From contig PQKR01000005.1 in assembly GCA_002918705.1 (NCBI GenBank), positions 248,001 to 312,000 of the forward strand: 64,000 nucleotides of DNA, in the 5' to 3' direction. The translations under genes were made by a program, and so were the position numbers. The stretch comes from Escherichia sp. ESNIH1 (GTDB taxonomy: Bacteria > Pseudomonadota > Gammaproteobacteria > Enterobacterales > Enterobacteriaceae). Positions 41,842 through 53,728 of the stretch are shown piece by piece. The notes below the pieces were generated by a model. It did no database searches. It saw nothing but the letters and a program-made list of their open reading frames with translations, and was not told the DNA's origin. The first letter of the stretch is position 1; every line of letters starts with the position of its first letter.

Positions 41842-41866
41842 CGCCCCATACCGGGGCGTTTTACTC
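41842..41866 (+). terminator. Terminator after yicC
   Basis: CGCCCC-ATACC-GGGGCG followed by TTTTACT, 28 bp behind the yicC stop and immediately in front of the next gene. Confidence 0.75.
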
Positions 41867-41870
41867 TCCC

Positions 41871-42596
41871 ATGACAAACACCATGTTCTCACCCACTCGC
41901 ACCTTCGACGCCCCGCCCTTTATCCGGCGTGCGGAGTCCGGCTACATGAGACACCAGCCTGCGCTGGCCTACTGCCTCGTTGAGTATGACCGGGCGCACT
42001 ACAGCGACGACCTGTTCCAGCTTTTCTCGCAGCCGCTCCCGGCGGTGCTGGCTAATGCGGTGGCGAAGCGCAGGGCCGAGTATCTGGCGAGCCGCTACTG
42101 CGGGCATGTGCTCCTTGAGCAGGCGCAGGCAGCCTCAACGGTGATCGGCACTGATGACCGCGTTCCTCAGTGGCCAGCTGGCTGGCGGGGCAGTATCTCC
42201 CACAGCGATAAATATGCACTGGTCGTTGTTGCGCCTGAGCCTACGGGGTTAATGCCCGGCATTGATATCGAGCAGTGGCAGCCCGAGATCATGCTGGAGA
42301 CGGCGGATATGTTCGCCTCGCCAGACGAGCAGAAACTGCTATCCGCTTTAACGCTGCCCTATCCGCAGGCGCTGCTAACGCTCTTTTCAGCTAAAGAGAG
42401 CCTGTATAAATCGCAGTGGCCTGAAGTGAGGCGCTACTTTGATTTCCAGGCTGCAAAGGTCACCCACGTCGATGAAGCAGAGCAGCGCTTTACCCTGACG
42501 CTCACCGAGACCTTAACCCCAGAGCTAAAATGTGGAACCGTCTTTAGCGGCAGGTATACGTTTCTTAGCGACGCGGTCATCACCTGCATCGGCTAG
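41871..42596 (+). CDS. EntD-type 4'-phosphopantetheinyl transferase
   Basis: A 241-residue Sfp/EntD-like PPTase that would move the phosphopantetheine arm of CoA onto carrier proteins of NRPS, PKS or fatty acid type. Family motifs are KRRAEYLASR (67-76), GSISHS (107-112), GIDIEQ (130-135, Mg ligands) and FSAKESLYK (172-180). No carrier-protein or synthetase gene is in the window. The gene has no strong ribosome site before the ATG at 41871 (ATG 41883 is an alternative) and starts right behind the yicC terminator. E. coli K-12 has dinD near this place. Target pathway unknown; enterobactin is one option if no other entD exists. Confidence 0.88.
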   Translation: MTNTMFSPTRTFDAPPFIRRAESGYMRHQPALAYCLVEYDRAHYSDDLFQLFSQPLPAVLANAVAKRRAEYLASRYCGHVLLEQAQAASTVIGTDDRVPQWPAGWRGSISHSDKYALVVVAPEPTGLMPGIDIEQWQPEIMLETADMFASPDEQKLLSALTLPYPQALLTLFSAKESLYKSQWPEVRRYFDFQAAKVTHVDEAEQRFTLTLTETLTPELKCGTVFSGRYTFLSDAVITCIG

Positions 42597-42605
42597 CCCC
42601 CTTTC

Positions 42606-44381
<1,776 letters not shown>

Positions 44382-44486
44382 TTAAAACGTTGCTGCAAAC
44401 GAGAGTTGGATCGGCAAGAGAGTACGCAAAATGCAATAATCTCGTGCGAAAATGTGACAAAAACTACGTTAAAGGGTGTCGACGTG

Positions 44487-44492
44487 TATAAT
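44487..44492 (+). promoter_or_regulatory. Candidate -10 of the gmk operon
   Basis: A perfect TATAAT, 51 bp before the gmk start, in the 257-bp gap after ligB. The matching -35 (TACGTT or CTACGT, 16-17 bp upstream) is weak. Confidence 0.6.
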
Positions 44493-44533
44493 AGGCACGT
44501 ATGTAGACATTTCCGTTCGTTCATTACATATAA

Positions 44534-45166
<633 letters not shown>

Positions 45167-45220
45167 ACCGGGTTTCAGTATCATGCCCAGTCATTTCTTC
45201 ATCTGTGGAGCACTTTAAGT

Positions 45221-45496
45221 ATGGCACGCGTAACTGTTCAGGACGCTGTAGAGAAAATTGGTAACCGTTTTGACCTGGTACTGGTGGCCGCGCGTCGCGC
45301 TCGTCAGATGCAGGTTGGCGGTAAAGATCCGCTGGTAGCGGAAGAGAACGATAAAACTACCGTTATCGCGCTGCGCGAAATCGAAGAAGGTCTGATCAAC
45401 AACCAGATCCTCGACGTACGTGAGCGCCAGGAGCAGCAAGAGCAGGAAGCCGCTGAGTTACAGGCCGTCACCGCTATTGCTGAAGGTCGTCGTTAA
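45221..45496 (+). CDS. rpoZ: RNA polymerase omega subunit
   Basis: A 91-residue subunit (E. coli length), [19 protein letters not shown] to AIAEGRR. It helps assemble beta-prime and forms one of the two ppGpp binding sites on the polymerase, through its N-terminal MARV segment. It lies 54 bp after gmk and 18 bp before spoT, whose product makes and degrades that ligand. Confidence 0.98.
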   Translation: MARVTVQDAVEKIGNRFDLVLVAARRARQMQVGGKDPLVAEENDKTTVIALREIEEGLINNQILDVRERQEQQEQEAAELQAVTAIAEGRR

Positions 45497-45514
45497 TAAC
45501 GCTGCAGGTCACCC

Positions 45515-47623
45515 TTGTATCTGTTTGAAAGCCTGAATCAACTGATTCGCACCTACCTGCCGGAAGACCAGATCAAACGTCTCCAGCAGGCGTATCTCGT
45601 TGCACGTGACGCTCACGAGGGCCAGACACGTTCAAGCGGTGAACCCTACATTACGCACCCGGTAGCGGTGGCCTGTATTCTGGCCGAGATGAAACTCGAT
45701 CATGAAACGCTGATGGCCGCCCTGCTGCATGACGTAATTGAAGATACCCCCGCCACCTACCAGGACATGGAGCAGCTGTTTGGCAAAACCGTGGCCGAGC
45801 TGGTGGAAGGGGTTTCAAAGCTTGATAAGCTGAATTTCCGCGATAAGAAAGAGGCGCAGGCCGAAAACTTTCGCAAGATGATCATGGCGATGGTGCAGGA
45901 TATCCGCGTCATTCTCATCAAGCTTGCTGACCGCACCCATAACATGCGCACGCTGGGCTCACTGCGCCCGGATAAACGTCGCCGCATCGCCCGTGAAACC
46001 CTCGAAATCTACAGTCCGCTGGCGCACCGCTTAGGTATCCATCACATCAAAACCGAGCTGGAAGAGCTGGGCTTTGAAGCGCTGCACCCGAACCGCTACC
46101 GCGTGATTAAAGAGGTCGTGAAGGCCGCGCGCGGCAACCGTAAAGAGATGATCCAAAAAATCCTCTCGGAGATCGAAGGGCGTTTGCAGGAGGCGGGGAT
46201 CCCCTGCCGCGTAAGCGGTCGCGAGAAGCATCTCTACTCCATCTACTGCAAGATGGTGCTGAAAGAGCAGCGTTTTCACTCGATCATGGATATCTATGCT
46301 TTCCGGGTGATTGTCCACGATCTCGATACCTGCTATCGCGTGCTGGGTCAGATGCATAGCCTTTACAAGCCGCGTCCAGGGCGCATGAAGGACTATATCG
46401 CCATTCCAAAAGCGAACGGCTATCAGTCTCTGCACACCTCCATGATTGGCCCGCACGGCGTGCCGGTTGAGGTGCAGATCCGTACTGAGGATATGGACCA
46501 GATGGCAGAGATGGGGGTTGCGGCACACTGGGCGTATAAAGAGCATGGTGAGAGCAGCACCACCGCGCAGATCCGCGCCCAGCGCTGGATGCAGAGCCTG
46601 CTAGAACTTCAGCAGAGCGCGGGCAGCTCCTTTGAATTTATCGAGAGCGTTAAATCCGATCTCTTCCCGGATGAGATTTACGTTTTCACACCGGAAGGGC
46701 GCATCGTTGAGCTGCCTGCCGGTGCGACGCCGGTCGACTTCGCCTATGCGGTGCACACCGATATCGGCCACGCCTGCGTTGGCGCGCGCGTCGATCGACA
46801 GCCCTACCCGCTGTCGCAGCCGCTAACCAGCGGGCAAACGGTAGAGATTATTACCGCGCCGGGCGCACGCCCGAACGCCGCCTGGCTTAACTTTGTCGTG
46901 AGTTCGAAAGCGCGCGCCAAAATCCGCCAGATGCTGAAAAACCTCAAGCGCGACGACTCGGTAAGTCTGGGCCGTCGTCTGCTGAATCACGCCCTCGGCG
47001 GCAGCCGCAAGCTGGCGGAGATCCCATCAGAGAATATCCAGCGCGAGCTGGTGCGCATGAAGCTGGTCTCTCTCGACGATCTGCTGGCGGAGATCGGTCT
47101 CGGCAACGCCATGAGCGTGGTGGTAGCGAAAAACCTGCAGCAGGGCGAAGCCTCCGCTGTCTCTACCGCACCGAGCCACGGCCACCTGCCGATTAAGGGC
47201 GCGGACGGGGTGCTGATCACCTTTGCGAAATGCTGCCGTCCGATCCCCGGCGACCCGATTATCGCGCACGTCAGTCCCGGCAAAGGGCTGGTTATTCACC
47301 ATGAGTCCTGCCGTAACATCCGTGGCTATCAGAAAGAGCCTGAGAAGTTTATGGCGGTCGAGTGGGATAAAGAGACGGCGCAGGAGTTTATCACCGAGAT
47401 CAAGGTTGATATGTTCAACCATCAGGGCGCGCTGGCCAACCTGACGGCGGCAATCAACACGGCCTCTTCCAATATTCAAAGTCTGAATACCGAAGAGAAG
47501 GACGGTCGCGTCTATAGCGCCTTTATCCGCCTGACCTGCCGCGACCGCGTGCATCTGGCGAATATCATGCGCAAAATCCGCGTGCTGCCGGACGTGATCA
47601 AGGTCACCCGTAACCGAAACTAG
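45515..47623 (+). CDS. spoT: Bifunctional (p)ppGpp synthetase/hydrolase SpoT
   Basis: A 702-residue stringent-response enzyme (E. coli length). The HD hydrolase domain (about 45-145, with ALLHDVIEDT) is complete, followed by the synthetase domain (about 230-345), TGS (about 385-450), a helical/zinc-type region with CC in KCCRPIPGD, and a C-terminal ACT domain. The start is TTG at 45515, as in E. coli. It couples fatty acid and carbon starvation to ppGpp levels. Confidence 0.98.
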   Translation: MYLFESLNQLIRTYLPEDQIKRLQQAYLVARDAHEGQTRSSGEPYITHPVAVACILAEMKLDHETLMAALLHDVIEDTPATYQDMEQLFGKTVAELVEGVSKLDKLNFRDKKEAQAENFRKMIMAMVQDIRVILIKLADRTHNMRTLGSLRPDKRRRIARETLEIYSPLAHRLGIHHIKTELEELGFEALHPNRYRVIKEVVKAARGNRKEMIQKILSEIEGRLQEAGIPCRVSGREKHLYSIYCKMVLKEQRFHSIMDIYAFRVIVHDLDTCYRVLGQMHSLYKPRPGRMKDYIAIPKANGYQSLHTSMIGPHGVPVEVQIRTEDMDQMAEMGVAAHWAYKEHGESSTTAQIRAQRWMQSLLELQQSAGSSFEFIESVKSDLFPDEIYVFTPEGRIVELPAGATPVDFAYAVHTDIGHACVGARVDRQPYPLSQPLTSGQTVEIITAPGARPNAAWLNFVVSSKARAKIRQMLKNLKRDDSVSLGRRLLNHALGGSRKLAEIPSENIQRELVRMKLVSLDDLLAEIGLGNAMSVVVAKNLQQGEASAVSTAPSHGHLPIKGADGVLITFAKCCRPIPGDPIIAHVSPGKGLVIHHESCRNIRGYQKEPEKFMAVEWDKETAQEFITEIKVDMFNHQGALANLTAAINTASSNIQSLNTEEKDGRVYSAFIRLTCRDRVHLANIMRKIRVLPDVIKVTRNRN

Positions 47624-47627
47624 CCCT

Positions 47628-48317
47628 ATGACTCTGAAACGTTATGCGCGTATACGTGAGATGCTCGCCAGGCGCCAGCCTGATCTGACCGTCTGCATGG
47701 AACAGGTCCATAAGCCGCACAACGTTTCGGCAATCATTCGCACCGCCGATGCCGTCGGCGTGCATGAAGTACACGCCGTCTGGCCAGAAAACCGGATGCG
47801 CATCATGGCCTCCTCCGCTGCGGGGAGTAACAGCTGGGTGCAGGTCAAAACGCACCGCACCATTGCCGATGCCGTCGGGCATCTGAAAGGCCAGGGAATG
47901 CAGGTGCTGGCTACCCATCTCTCTGAAAAAGCCGTAGATTTCCGTGATATCGACTATACCCGCCCCACCTGTATCCTGATGGGCCAGGAGAAGACCGGTA
48001 TCACCCAAGAGGCGCTGGACCTCGCGGACCAGGATATTATCATCCCGATGATTGGCATGGTGCAGTCCCTCAACGTTTCAGTCGCCTCTGCGCTGATCCT
48101 CTATGAAGCGCAGCGCCAGCGGCAGAACGCCGGGATGTACGCTCGCGACTCTAGCACCATAGATGATGACGACCAGCATCGACTGCTGTTTGAAGGCAGC
48201 TACCCGGTGCTTGCCCGCGTGGCGAAACAGAAAGGGCTGCCCTATCCCGACCTTAACGCGCATGGCGAAATAGAAGCCGACGCCGCGTGGTGGGCCACTA
48301 TGCAGGCGGCAAGGTAA
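47628..48317 (+). CDS. trmH: tRNA (guanosine-18-2'-O)-methyltransferase TrmH
   Basis: A 229-residue SPOUT methyltransferase (E. coli length) that makes Gm18 in the D-loop of tRNAs. Motif 1 is KPHNVSAIIRTADAVG with the catalytic Arg, motif 2 MGQEKTGIT and motif 3 IPMIGMVQSLNVSVASALI. It is 4 bp after spoT and 4 bp before recG. Confidence 0.98.
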   Translation: MTLKRYARIREMLARRQPDLTVCMEQVHKPHNVSAIIRTADAVGVHEVHAVWPENRMRIMASSAAGSNSWVQVKTHRTIADAVGHLKGQGMQVLATHLSEKAVDFRDIDYTRPTCILMGQEKTGITQEALDLADQDIIIPMIGMVQSLNVSVASALILYEAQRQRQNAGMYARDSSTIDDDDQHRLLFEGSYPVLARVAKQKGLPYPDLNAHGEIEADAAWWATMQAAR

Positions 48318-48321
48318 GCGT

Positions 48322-50403
48322 ATGCAGGGTCGGTTATTGGATGCTGTCCCGCTCAGTTCTTTAACCGGCGTTGGCGCGGCGCAAAGCAGCAAGCTGGCTA
48401 AAATCGGCCTGGTGAACGTCCAGGATCTGCTCCTGCACCTGCCCCTGCGCTACGAAGACCGCACCCATCTCTACCCTATTGCCGATCTGCTGCCGGGCGT
48501 CTACGCCACGGTCGAGGGCGAAGTGCTCAACAGCAACATTACCTTCGGCGGCCGCAGGATGATGACCTGCCAGATCAGCGACGGCAGCGGCATTCTGACG
48601 ATGCGCTTTTTCAACTTCAACGCGGCGATGAAAAATAGCCTCTCGCCAGGCCGCCGCGTGCTGGCCTACGGCGAGGCGAAGCGCGGCAAGTACGGCGCGG
48701 AGATGATCCACCCCGAGTACCGCATTCAGGGCGATCTCAGCACCCCGGAGATGCAGGAGACCCTGACGCCGGTCTACCCCACTACCGAAGGCATCAAGCA
48801 GGGAACGCTGCGTAAGCTGACCGATCAGGCGCTGGATCTGCTCGACACCTGCGCCATTGCCGAGCTGCTGCCGCCTGAGCTGGCGCAGGGGATGATGAGC
48901 CTGCCGGAGGCGCTGCGCACGCTGCATCGTCCGCCGCCGACCTTACAGCTGGCCGACTTAGAGCTTGGCCAGCATCCCGCCCAGCGCCGCCTGATCCTGG
49001 AAGAGCTGCTGGCGCATAACCTCAGTATGCTGGCTTTGCGCGCCGGGGCGCAGCGGTTCCACGCTCTGTCTCTGAAGGCCAACGATACGTTAAAAAACCA
49101 GCTGCTGGCGGCCCTGCCGTTTAAGCCTACCGCCGCCCAGGCGCGGGTTACGGCAGAGATCGAACACGATATGGCGCTGGATATCCCCATGATGCGCCTG
49201 GTGCAGGGCGACGTTGGCTCGGGTAAAACGCTGGTGGCCGCTCTCGCCGCGCTGCGCGCTATCGCCAACGGCAAGCAGGTGGGGCTGATGGCGCCCACCG
49301 AGCTGCTGGCCGAGCAGCACGCCAACAACTTCCGTAGCTGGTTTGAGCCGCTGGGCATTCAGGTAGGCTGGCTGGCGGGCAAGCAGAAGGGCAAGGCCCG
49401 CCTTGCACAACAGGAAGCAATTGCCAGTGGCCAGGTGCAGATGGTGGTCGGCACGCACGCCATTTTTCAGGAGCAGGTGCAGTTTAACGGTCTGGCGCTG
49501 GTGATCATCGACGAGCAGCACCGCTTTGGCGTCCATCAGCGGCTGGCGCTGCGGGAGAAGGGCCAGCAGCAGGGCTTCCATCCGCATCAGCTGATCATGA
49601 CCGCCACCCCTATCCCCCGCACCCTGGCGATGACCGCCTACGCCGATCTCGACACCTCGGTGATCGACGAGCTGCCGCCAGGACGTACCCCGGTTACCAC
49701 CGTGGCAATTGCCGATACGCGGCGCGGCGAGATTATCGAGCGCGTGCGCCATGCCTGCACCAACGAAGGCCGCCAGGCCTACTGGGTCTGCACGCTGATT
49801 GAAGAGTCTGACCTGCTCGAGGCCCAGGCCGCCGAAGCGACGTGGGAGGAGCTGAAGCTGGCCCTGCCGGAGCTGAACGTTGGGCTGGTCCACGGCCGCA
49901 TGAAGCCCGCCGAGAAGCAGGCGGTGATGCAGGCGTTCAAGCAGGGCGAGCTGCATCTGCTGGTGGCAACAACCGTAATTGAAGTAGGCGTGGACGTACC
50001 CAACGCCAGCCTGATGATTATCGAGAATCCCGAGCGCCTTGGTCTTGCGCAACTCCACCAGCTGCGAGGCCGCGTCGGTCGCGGTGCGGTTGCCTCCCAC
50101 TGCGTACTGCTTTACAAATCTCCGCTCTCCAAAACGGCGCAAATGCGTTTGCAGGTGCTGCGTGACAGTAACGACGGCTTTGTGATTGCGCAAAAAGATC
50201 TGGAGATCCGCGGCCCCGGCGAGCTGCTGGGTACCCGTCAGACCGGCAACGCCGAGTTTAAGGTCGCCGACCTGCTACGCGACCGGGCGATGATCCCGGA
50301 AGTTCAGCGCCTCGCCCGCCATATTCATGAACGCTACCCGGAGCAGGCCGCGGCGTTAATTGAGCGCTGGATGCCGGAAACCGAACGTTATTCCAACGCC
50401 TGA
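48322..50403 (+). CDS. recG: ATP-dependent DNA helicase RecG
   Basis: A 693-residue branch-migration helicase (E. coli length) that reverses stalled forks. The N-terminal wedge domain (OB fold, about 50-155) binds the junction; the helicase domains carry Walker A GDVGSGKT, the DEQH box in IIDEQHRFG, MTATPIPRTL, and the late GRVGRG motif. Last in the gmk operon. Confidence 0.98.
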   Translation: MQGRLLDAVPLSSLTGVGAAQSSKLAKIGLVNVQDLLLHLPLRYEDRTHLYPIADLLPGVYATVEGEVLNSNITFGGRRMMTCQISDGSGILTMRFFNFNAAMKNSLSPGRRVLAYGEAKRGKYGAEMIHPEYRIQGDLSTPEMQETLTPVYPTTEGIKQGTLRKLTDQALDLLDTCAIAELLPPELAQGMMSLPEALRTLHRPPPTLQLADLELGQHPAQRRLILEELLAHNLSMLALRAGAQRFHALSLKANDTLKNQLLAALPFKPTAAQARVTAEIEHDMALDIPMMRLVQGDVGSGKTLVAALAALRAIANGKQVGLMAPTELLAEQHANNFRSWFEPLGIQVGWLAGKQKGKARLAQQEAIASGQVQMVVGTHAIFQEQVQFNGLALVIIDEQHRFGVHQRLALREKGQQQGFHPHQLIMTATPIPRTLAMTAYADLDTSVIDELPPGRTPVTTVAIADTRRGEIIERVRHACTNEGRQAYWVCTLIEESDLLEAQAAEATWEELKLALPELNVGLVHGRMKPAEKQAVMQAFKQGELHLLVATTVIEVGVDVPNASLMIIENPERLGLAQLHQLRGRVGRGAVASHCVLLYKSPLSKTAQMRLQVLRDSNDGFVIAQKDLEIRGPGELLGTRQTGNAEFKVADLLRDRAMIPEVQRLARHIHERYPEQAAALIERWMPETERYSNA

Positions 50404-50438
50404 TAACGCTGCTTAGAAACACCTTGTAAAATTTATAA

Positions 50439-50476
50439 ATGCAATCGTTTGCTTTTATGAGTTGCTCAGCTAAAAT
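50439..50476 (+). promoter_or_regulatory. PurR operator over the xanP promoter
   Basis: ATGCAATCGTTTGCTT at 50439-50454 fits the PurR consensus ANGCAANCGNTTNCNT at every fixed position. It overlaps a -35 TTGCTT (50449-50454) that pairs, with a 16-bp spacer, with -10 TAAAAT (50471-50476). Purine-dependent repression of the xanthine permease is the expected result. The site lies in the 103-bp gap after recG, where E. coli carries gltS. Confidence 0.82.
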
Positions 50477-50506
50477 GCCCGCTTTTCCACCGTGGAATTG
50501 CCTGAG

Positions 50507-51898
50507 ATGTCCGTTAACACCCTCGAGTCTAAAGATGCGCAACCGGTTGCGCAGCCACACAACAGCGAACTGATCTATCGTCTGGAAGATCGCCCGCCGC
50601 TGGCGCAAACCCTTTTCGCCGCCTGCCAGCACCTGCTGGCGATGTTTGTTGCGGTCATCACTCCGGCACTGCTGATCTGCCAGGCGCTGGGCCTGCCCGC
50701 GCAGGATACGCAGCACATCATCAGCATGTCGCTGTTCGCCTCGGGCGTGGCCTCGATTATCCAGATTAAAGCCTGGGGTCCGGTGGGTTCAGGTCTGCTC
50801 TCCATTCAGGGCACCAGCTTTAACTTCGTTGCCCCGCTGATTATGGGCGGCACGGCGCTGAAAACCGGCGGCGCGGACGTGCCAACGATGATGGCGGCGC
50901 TGTTCGGCACCCTGATGCTGGCAAGCTGCACCGAGATGGTCATCTCCCGCGTGCTGCACCTTGCTCGCCGGGTGATCACTCCGCTGGTCTCCGGCGTGGT
51001 GGTAATGATTATCGGCCTGTCGCTGATTCAGGTTGGCCTGACTTCTATCGGCGGCGGCTACGGCGCGATGGCGGATCACACCTTCGGCGCACCGAAAAAC
51101 CTGCTGCTGGCAGGCGTGGTGCTGGCCGTGATCATCCTGCTGAACCGCCAGCGTAACCCCTACCTGCGCGTAGCCTCACTGGTGATCGCGATGGCGGTAG
51201 GCTACCTGCTGGCGTGGTGGATGGGCATGCTGCCGCAGAATAGCGCCCCAACCAGCAGCGACCTGATCATGATCCCGACTCCGCTCTACTACGGCCTGGG
51301 CATTGACTGGAGCCTGCTCCTGCCGCTGATGCTGGTGTTTATGATCACCTCCCTTGAGACCATCGGCGACATCACCGCGACCTCCGACGTCTCGGAGCAG
51401 CCGGTCTCCGGTCCGCTCTATATGAAGCGTCTGAAGGGCGGCGTGCTGGCAAACGGCCTGAACTCCTTTGTCTCAGCGGTGTTCAACACCTTCCCGAACT
51501 CCTGCTTCGGTCAGAACAACGGCGTGATCCAGTTGACCGGCGTTGCCAGCCGCTACGTAGGCTTTATCGTGGCGCTGATGCTGATCGTGCTCGGCCTCTT
51601 CCCGGCAGTGAGTGGCTTCGTACAGCATATTCCTGAGCCGGTGCTCGGCGGTGCAACGCTGGTGATGTTCGGTACCATCGCGGCCTCCGGGGTGCGTATC
51701 GTCTCCCGCGAGCCGCTGAACCGCCGCGCGATTATGATTATCGCCCTCTCGCTGGCCGTGGGCCTCGGCGTCTCCCAGCAGCCGCTGATCCTGCAGTTCG
51801 CGCCGGACTGGCTGAAAAACCTGCTCTCCTCCGGCATCGCCGCGGGCGGTATTACCGCTATCGTGCTGAACCTCGTCTTCCCGCCAGAGAAGCACTAA
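50507..51898 (+). CDS. xanP: Xanthine:proton symporter XanP
   Basis: A 463-residue NCS2 purine permease (E. coli length), with 14 membrane segments. The family motif region [10 protein letters not shown] (about 345-354) and the [14 protein letters not shown] segment line the substrate site. It imports xanthine. The ATG at 50507 (MSVNTLES) is used; an upstream ATG at 50492 lies within the promoter-proximal leader and is not conserved. Expression is probably under PurR. Confidence 0.97.
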   Translation: MSVNTLESKDAQPVAQPHNSELIYRLEDRPPLAQTLFAACQHLLAMFVAVITPALLICQALGLPAQDTQHIISMSLFASGVASIIQIKAWGPVGSGLLSIQGTSFNFVAPLIMGGTALKTGGADVPTMMAALFGTLMLASCTEMVISRVLHLARRVITPLVSGVVVMIIGLSLIQVGLTSIGGGYGAMADHTFGAPKNLLLAGVVLAVIILLNRQRNPYLRVASLVIAMAVGYLLAWWMGMLPQNSAPTSSDLIMIPTPLYYGLGIDWSLLLPLMLVFMITSLETIGDITATSDVSEQPVSGPLYMKRLKGGVLANGLNSFVSAVFNTFPNSCFGQNNGVIQLTGVASRYVGFIVALMLIVLGLFPAVSGFVQHIPEPVLGGATLVMFGTIAASGVRIVSREPLNRRAIMIIALSLAVGLGVSQQPLILQFAPDWLKNLLSSGIAAGGITAIVLNLVFPPEKH

Positions 51899-51906
51899 CG
51901 CCCCTC

Positions 51907-51933
51907 GCGGCAGCGGTATTCACCCGCTGCCGC
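51907..51933. other. GC-rich stem-loop after xanP
   Basis: GCGGCAGCGG pairs perfectly with CCGCTGCCGC over a 7-base loop, 8 bp behind the xanP stop. There is no T-run, so it is a 3' stability or weak termination element. Confidence 0.55.
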
Positions 51934-52018
51934 CGTAACACTGTCTCACCATTCCTTCCTTGAGCATTGCGCACAAATCGTGCATAAACTCCTTGTATGC
52001 TCACCGGGAAGGAAGACC

Positions 52019-53698
52019 ATGAAACTGATTGGAAAAGTGCTGCTCTACATTGCGATCGCCCTGCTGCTGGCGATTGTGGCCTGCTATTTTCTGGTTCAGA
52101 CGCGCTGGGGTGCAACGCAGGTTGGCAAGTGGGTTAGCAGCAATACCGACTACCACTTAGCCTTTGACGCTGCCGCCCACCGTTTCTCTTCCCCTTCCCA
52201 TCTGCTGCTCAAGAACGTCAACTTTGGTCGCAAAGGCCAGCCCGCGACGCTGGAGGCCAAGAGCGTGGACATCGGCTTTAGCAGTCGCCAGCTCACCGAT
52301 CCGCTGCACGCGGACACCATCCTGCTTCAGGACGGAACGCTCAATCTCTCGCCCGCCACCGCACCGCTGCCGCTGAAGGCTGATCGCCTGCTGCTGAGCG
52401 ATATGGCGTTTAACAGCCCGGCCACCGGCTGGGATCTGAGCGCCCAGCGGGTAACCGGCGGTATCACGCCCTGGGAGCCGATAGCGGGTAACGTGATGGG
52501 CAGCAAAGCGCAGATCCAGTTCAGCGCCGGCTCGATGACGCTAAACGGCGTCCCCGTCAGCAACGTGCTGATTCAGGGCAGCATCGATAACAGCGACGTG
52601 ACGCTGAGCACCATTGGCGCGGATATGGCGCGCGGCTCGCTCACCGGCACGGCCCGCCGCACCGCCGACGGGGGCTGGATTGTCGACAGCCTGCGCCTGA
52701 ACGACATACGCCTCCAGAGCGATAAATCCCTGACCGATTTTTTTGCCCCGCTGACTACCCTGCCCTCACTACAGATTGGCCGTCTTGAGGTGACCGATGC
52801 TCGCCTGCAGGGGCCAGACTGGGCGGTGACCGATCTCGACCTCAGCGCCCGCGCTCTGACCCTGACAAAGGGCGACTGGCAGAGCGAGGATGGCCGACTC
52901 TCGATGAACGCCAGCGAGTTTATTTTTGGCTCGCTGCACCTCTTCGATCCGATTTTTAACGCCGAATTTTCCCCGCAGGGCATCGCGCTGCGTCAGTTCA
53001 CCTCCCGCTGGGAGGGTGGCATGGTGCGAACCTCGGGCAACTGGCTGCGGGATGGCAAAGCGCTGGTGTTGGACGATACGGCGCTGGCGGGTCTGGAATA
53101 TACCCTGCCCGCTAACTGGAAACAGCTGTGGATGGATCAACTCCCGGGCTGGCTGAACAGCGTTACGCTGAAAAGGTTTAGCGCCAGCCGTAACCTGGTG
53201 ATCGATATCGATCCTGCATTTCCGTGGCAGATCACCGCTCTGGATGGTTACGGTGCAAATCTGCAGCTGGCGCGGGATCGCCAGTGGGGGATATGGGGCG
53301 GCAGCGCCAAGCTCAACGCCGCCGCCGCAACCTTTAACCGTGTTGACGTTCGCCGCCCTTCGCTAGCGCTGGCTGCCGACCGCAGCACGGTCAACATCAG
53401 CGAGCTGAGTGCCTTTACCGGCCAGGGCCTGCTGGAAGGGACCGCTACCGTATCTCAAGGGCCGGAGCGGCAGGTCAGCGTTAACCTCAACGGGCGCGGC
53501 ATTCCCCTCAGCATATTGCAGCAGTGGGGCTGGCCTGCTCTGCCCCTCTCCGGCGGCGGTAATATCCAGCTCACCGCCACCGGCAGGGTTAACGCCGAGG
53601 CACCGCTGAAGCCAACGGTGAACGGCGAGCTGAAGGTGATCGACGTGATGAAACAGCAGCTCACCCAGACGATGCGCAACGGCGAAGTCGTGCAGTAG
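52019..53698 (+). CDS. yicH: AsmA-family envelope protein YicH
   Basis: A 559-residue AsmA-like protein (E. coli 569). One N-terminal membrane helix (about 4-26) is followed by a long periplasmic beta-rich body, including the AsmA_2-type C-terminal region with VSVNLNGRGIPLSILQQWGWP. AsmA-family proteins are bridge-like lipid transporters or envelope-maintenance factors; the role of YicH itself is only partly known. The ATG at 52019 follows GGAAGGA. It is shorter than E. coli at the C-terminal end. Confidence 0.92.
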   Translation: MKLIGKVLLYIAIALLLAIVACYFLVQTRWGATQVGKWVSSNTDYHLAFDAAAHRFSSPSHLLLKNVNFGRKGQPATLEAKSVDIGFSSRQLTDPLHADTILLQDGTLNLSPATAPLPLKADRLLLSDMAFNSPATGWDLSAQRVTGGITPWEPIAGNVMGSKAQIQFSAGSMTLNGVPVSNVLIQGSIDNSDVTLSTIGADMARGSLTGTARRTADGGWIVDSLRLNDIRLQSDKSLTDFFAPLTTLPSLQIGRLEVTDARLQGPDWAVTDLDLSARALTLTKGDWQSEDGRLSMNASEFIFGSLHLFDPIFNAEFSPQGIALRQFTSRWEGGMVRTSGNWLRDGKALVLDDTALAGLEYTLPANWKQLWMDQLPGWLNSVTLKRFSASRNLVIDIDPAFPWQITALDGYGANLQLARDRQWGIWGGSAKLNAAAATFNRVDVRRPSLALAADRSTVNISELSAFTGQGLLEGTATVSQGPERQVSVNLNGRGIPLSILQQWGWPALPLSGGGNIQLTATGRVNAEAPLKPTVNGELKVIDVMKQQLTQTMRNGEVVQ

Positions 53699-53728
53699 CT
53701 ACACGTCTAATAACTACACGTGCAATAA

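Noticed and set aside
49090..50193. Long minus-strand frame inside recG
   Set aside because: Antisense shadow of RecG; composition is His/Gln/Arg-rich as expected from a complement frame.
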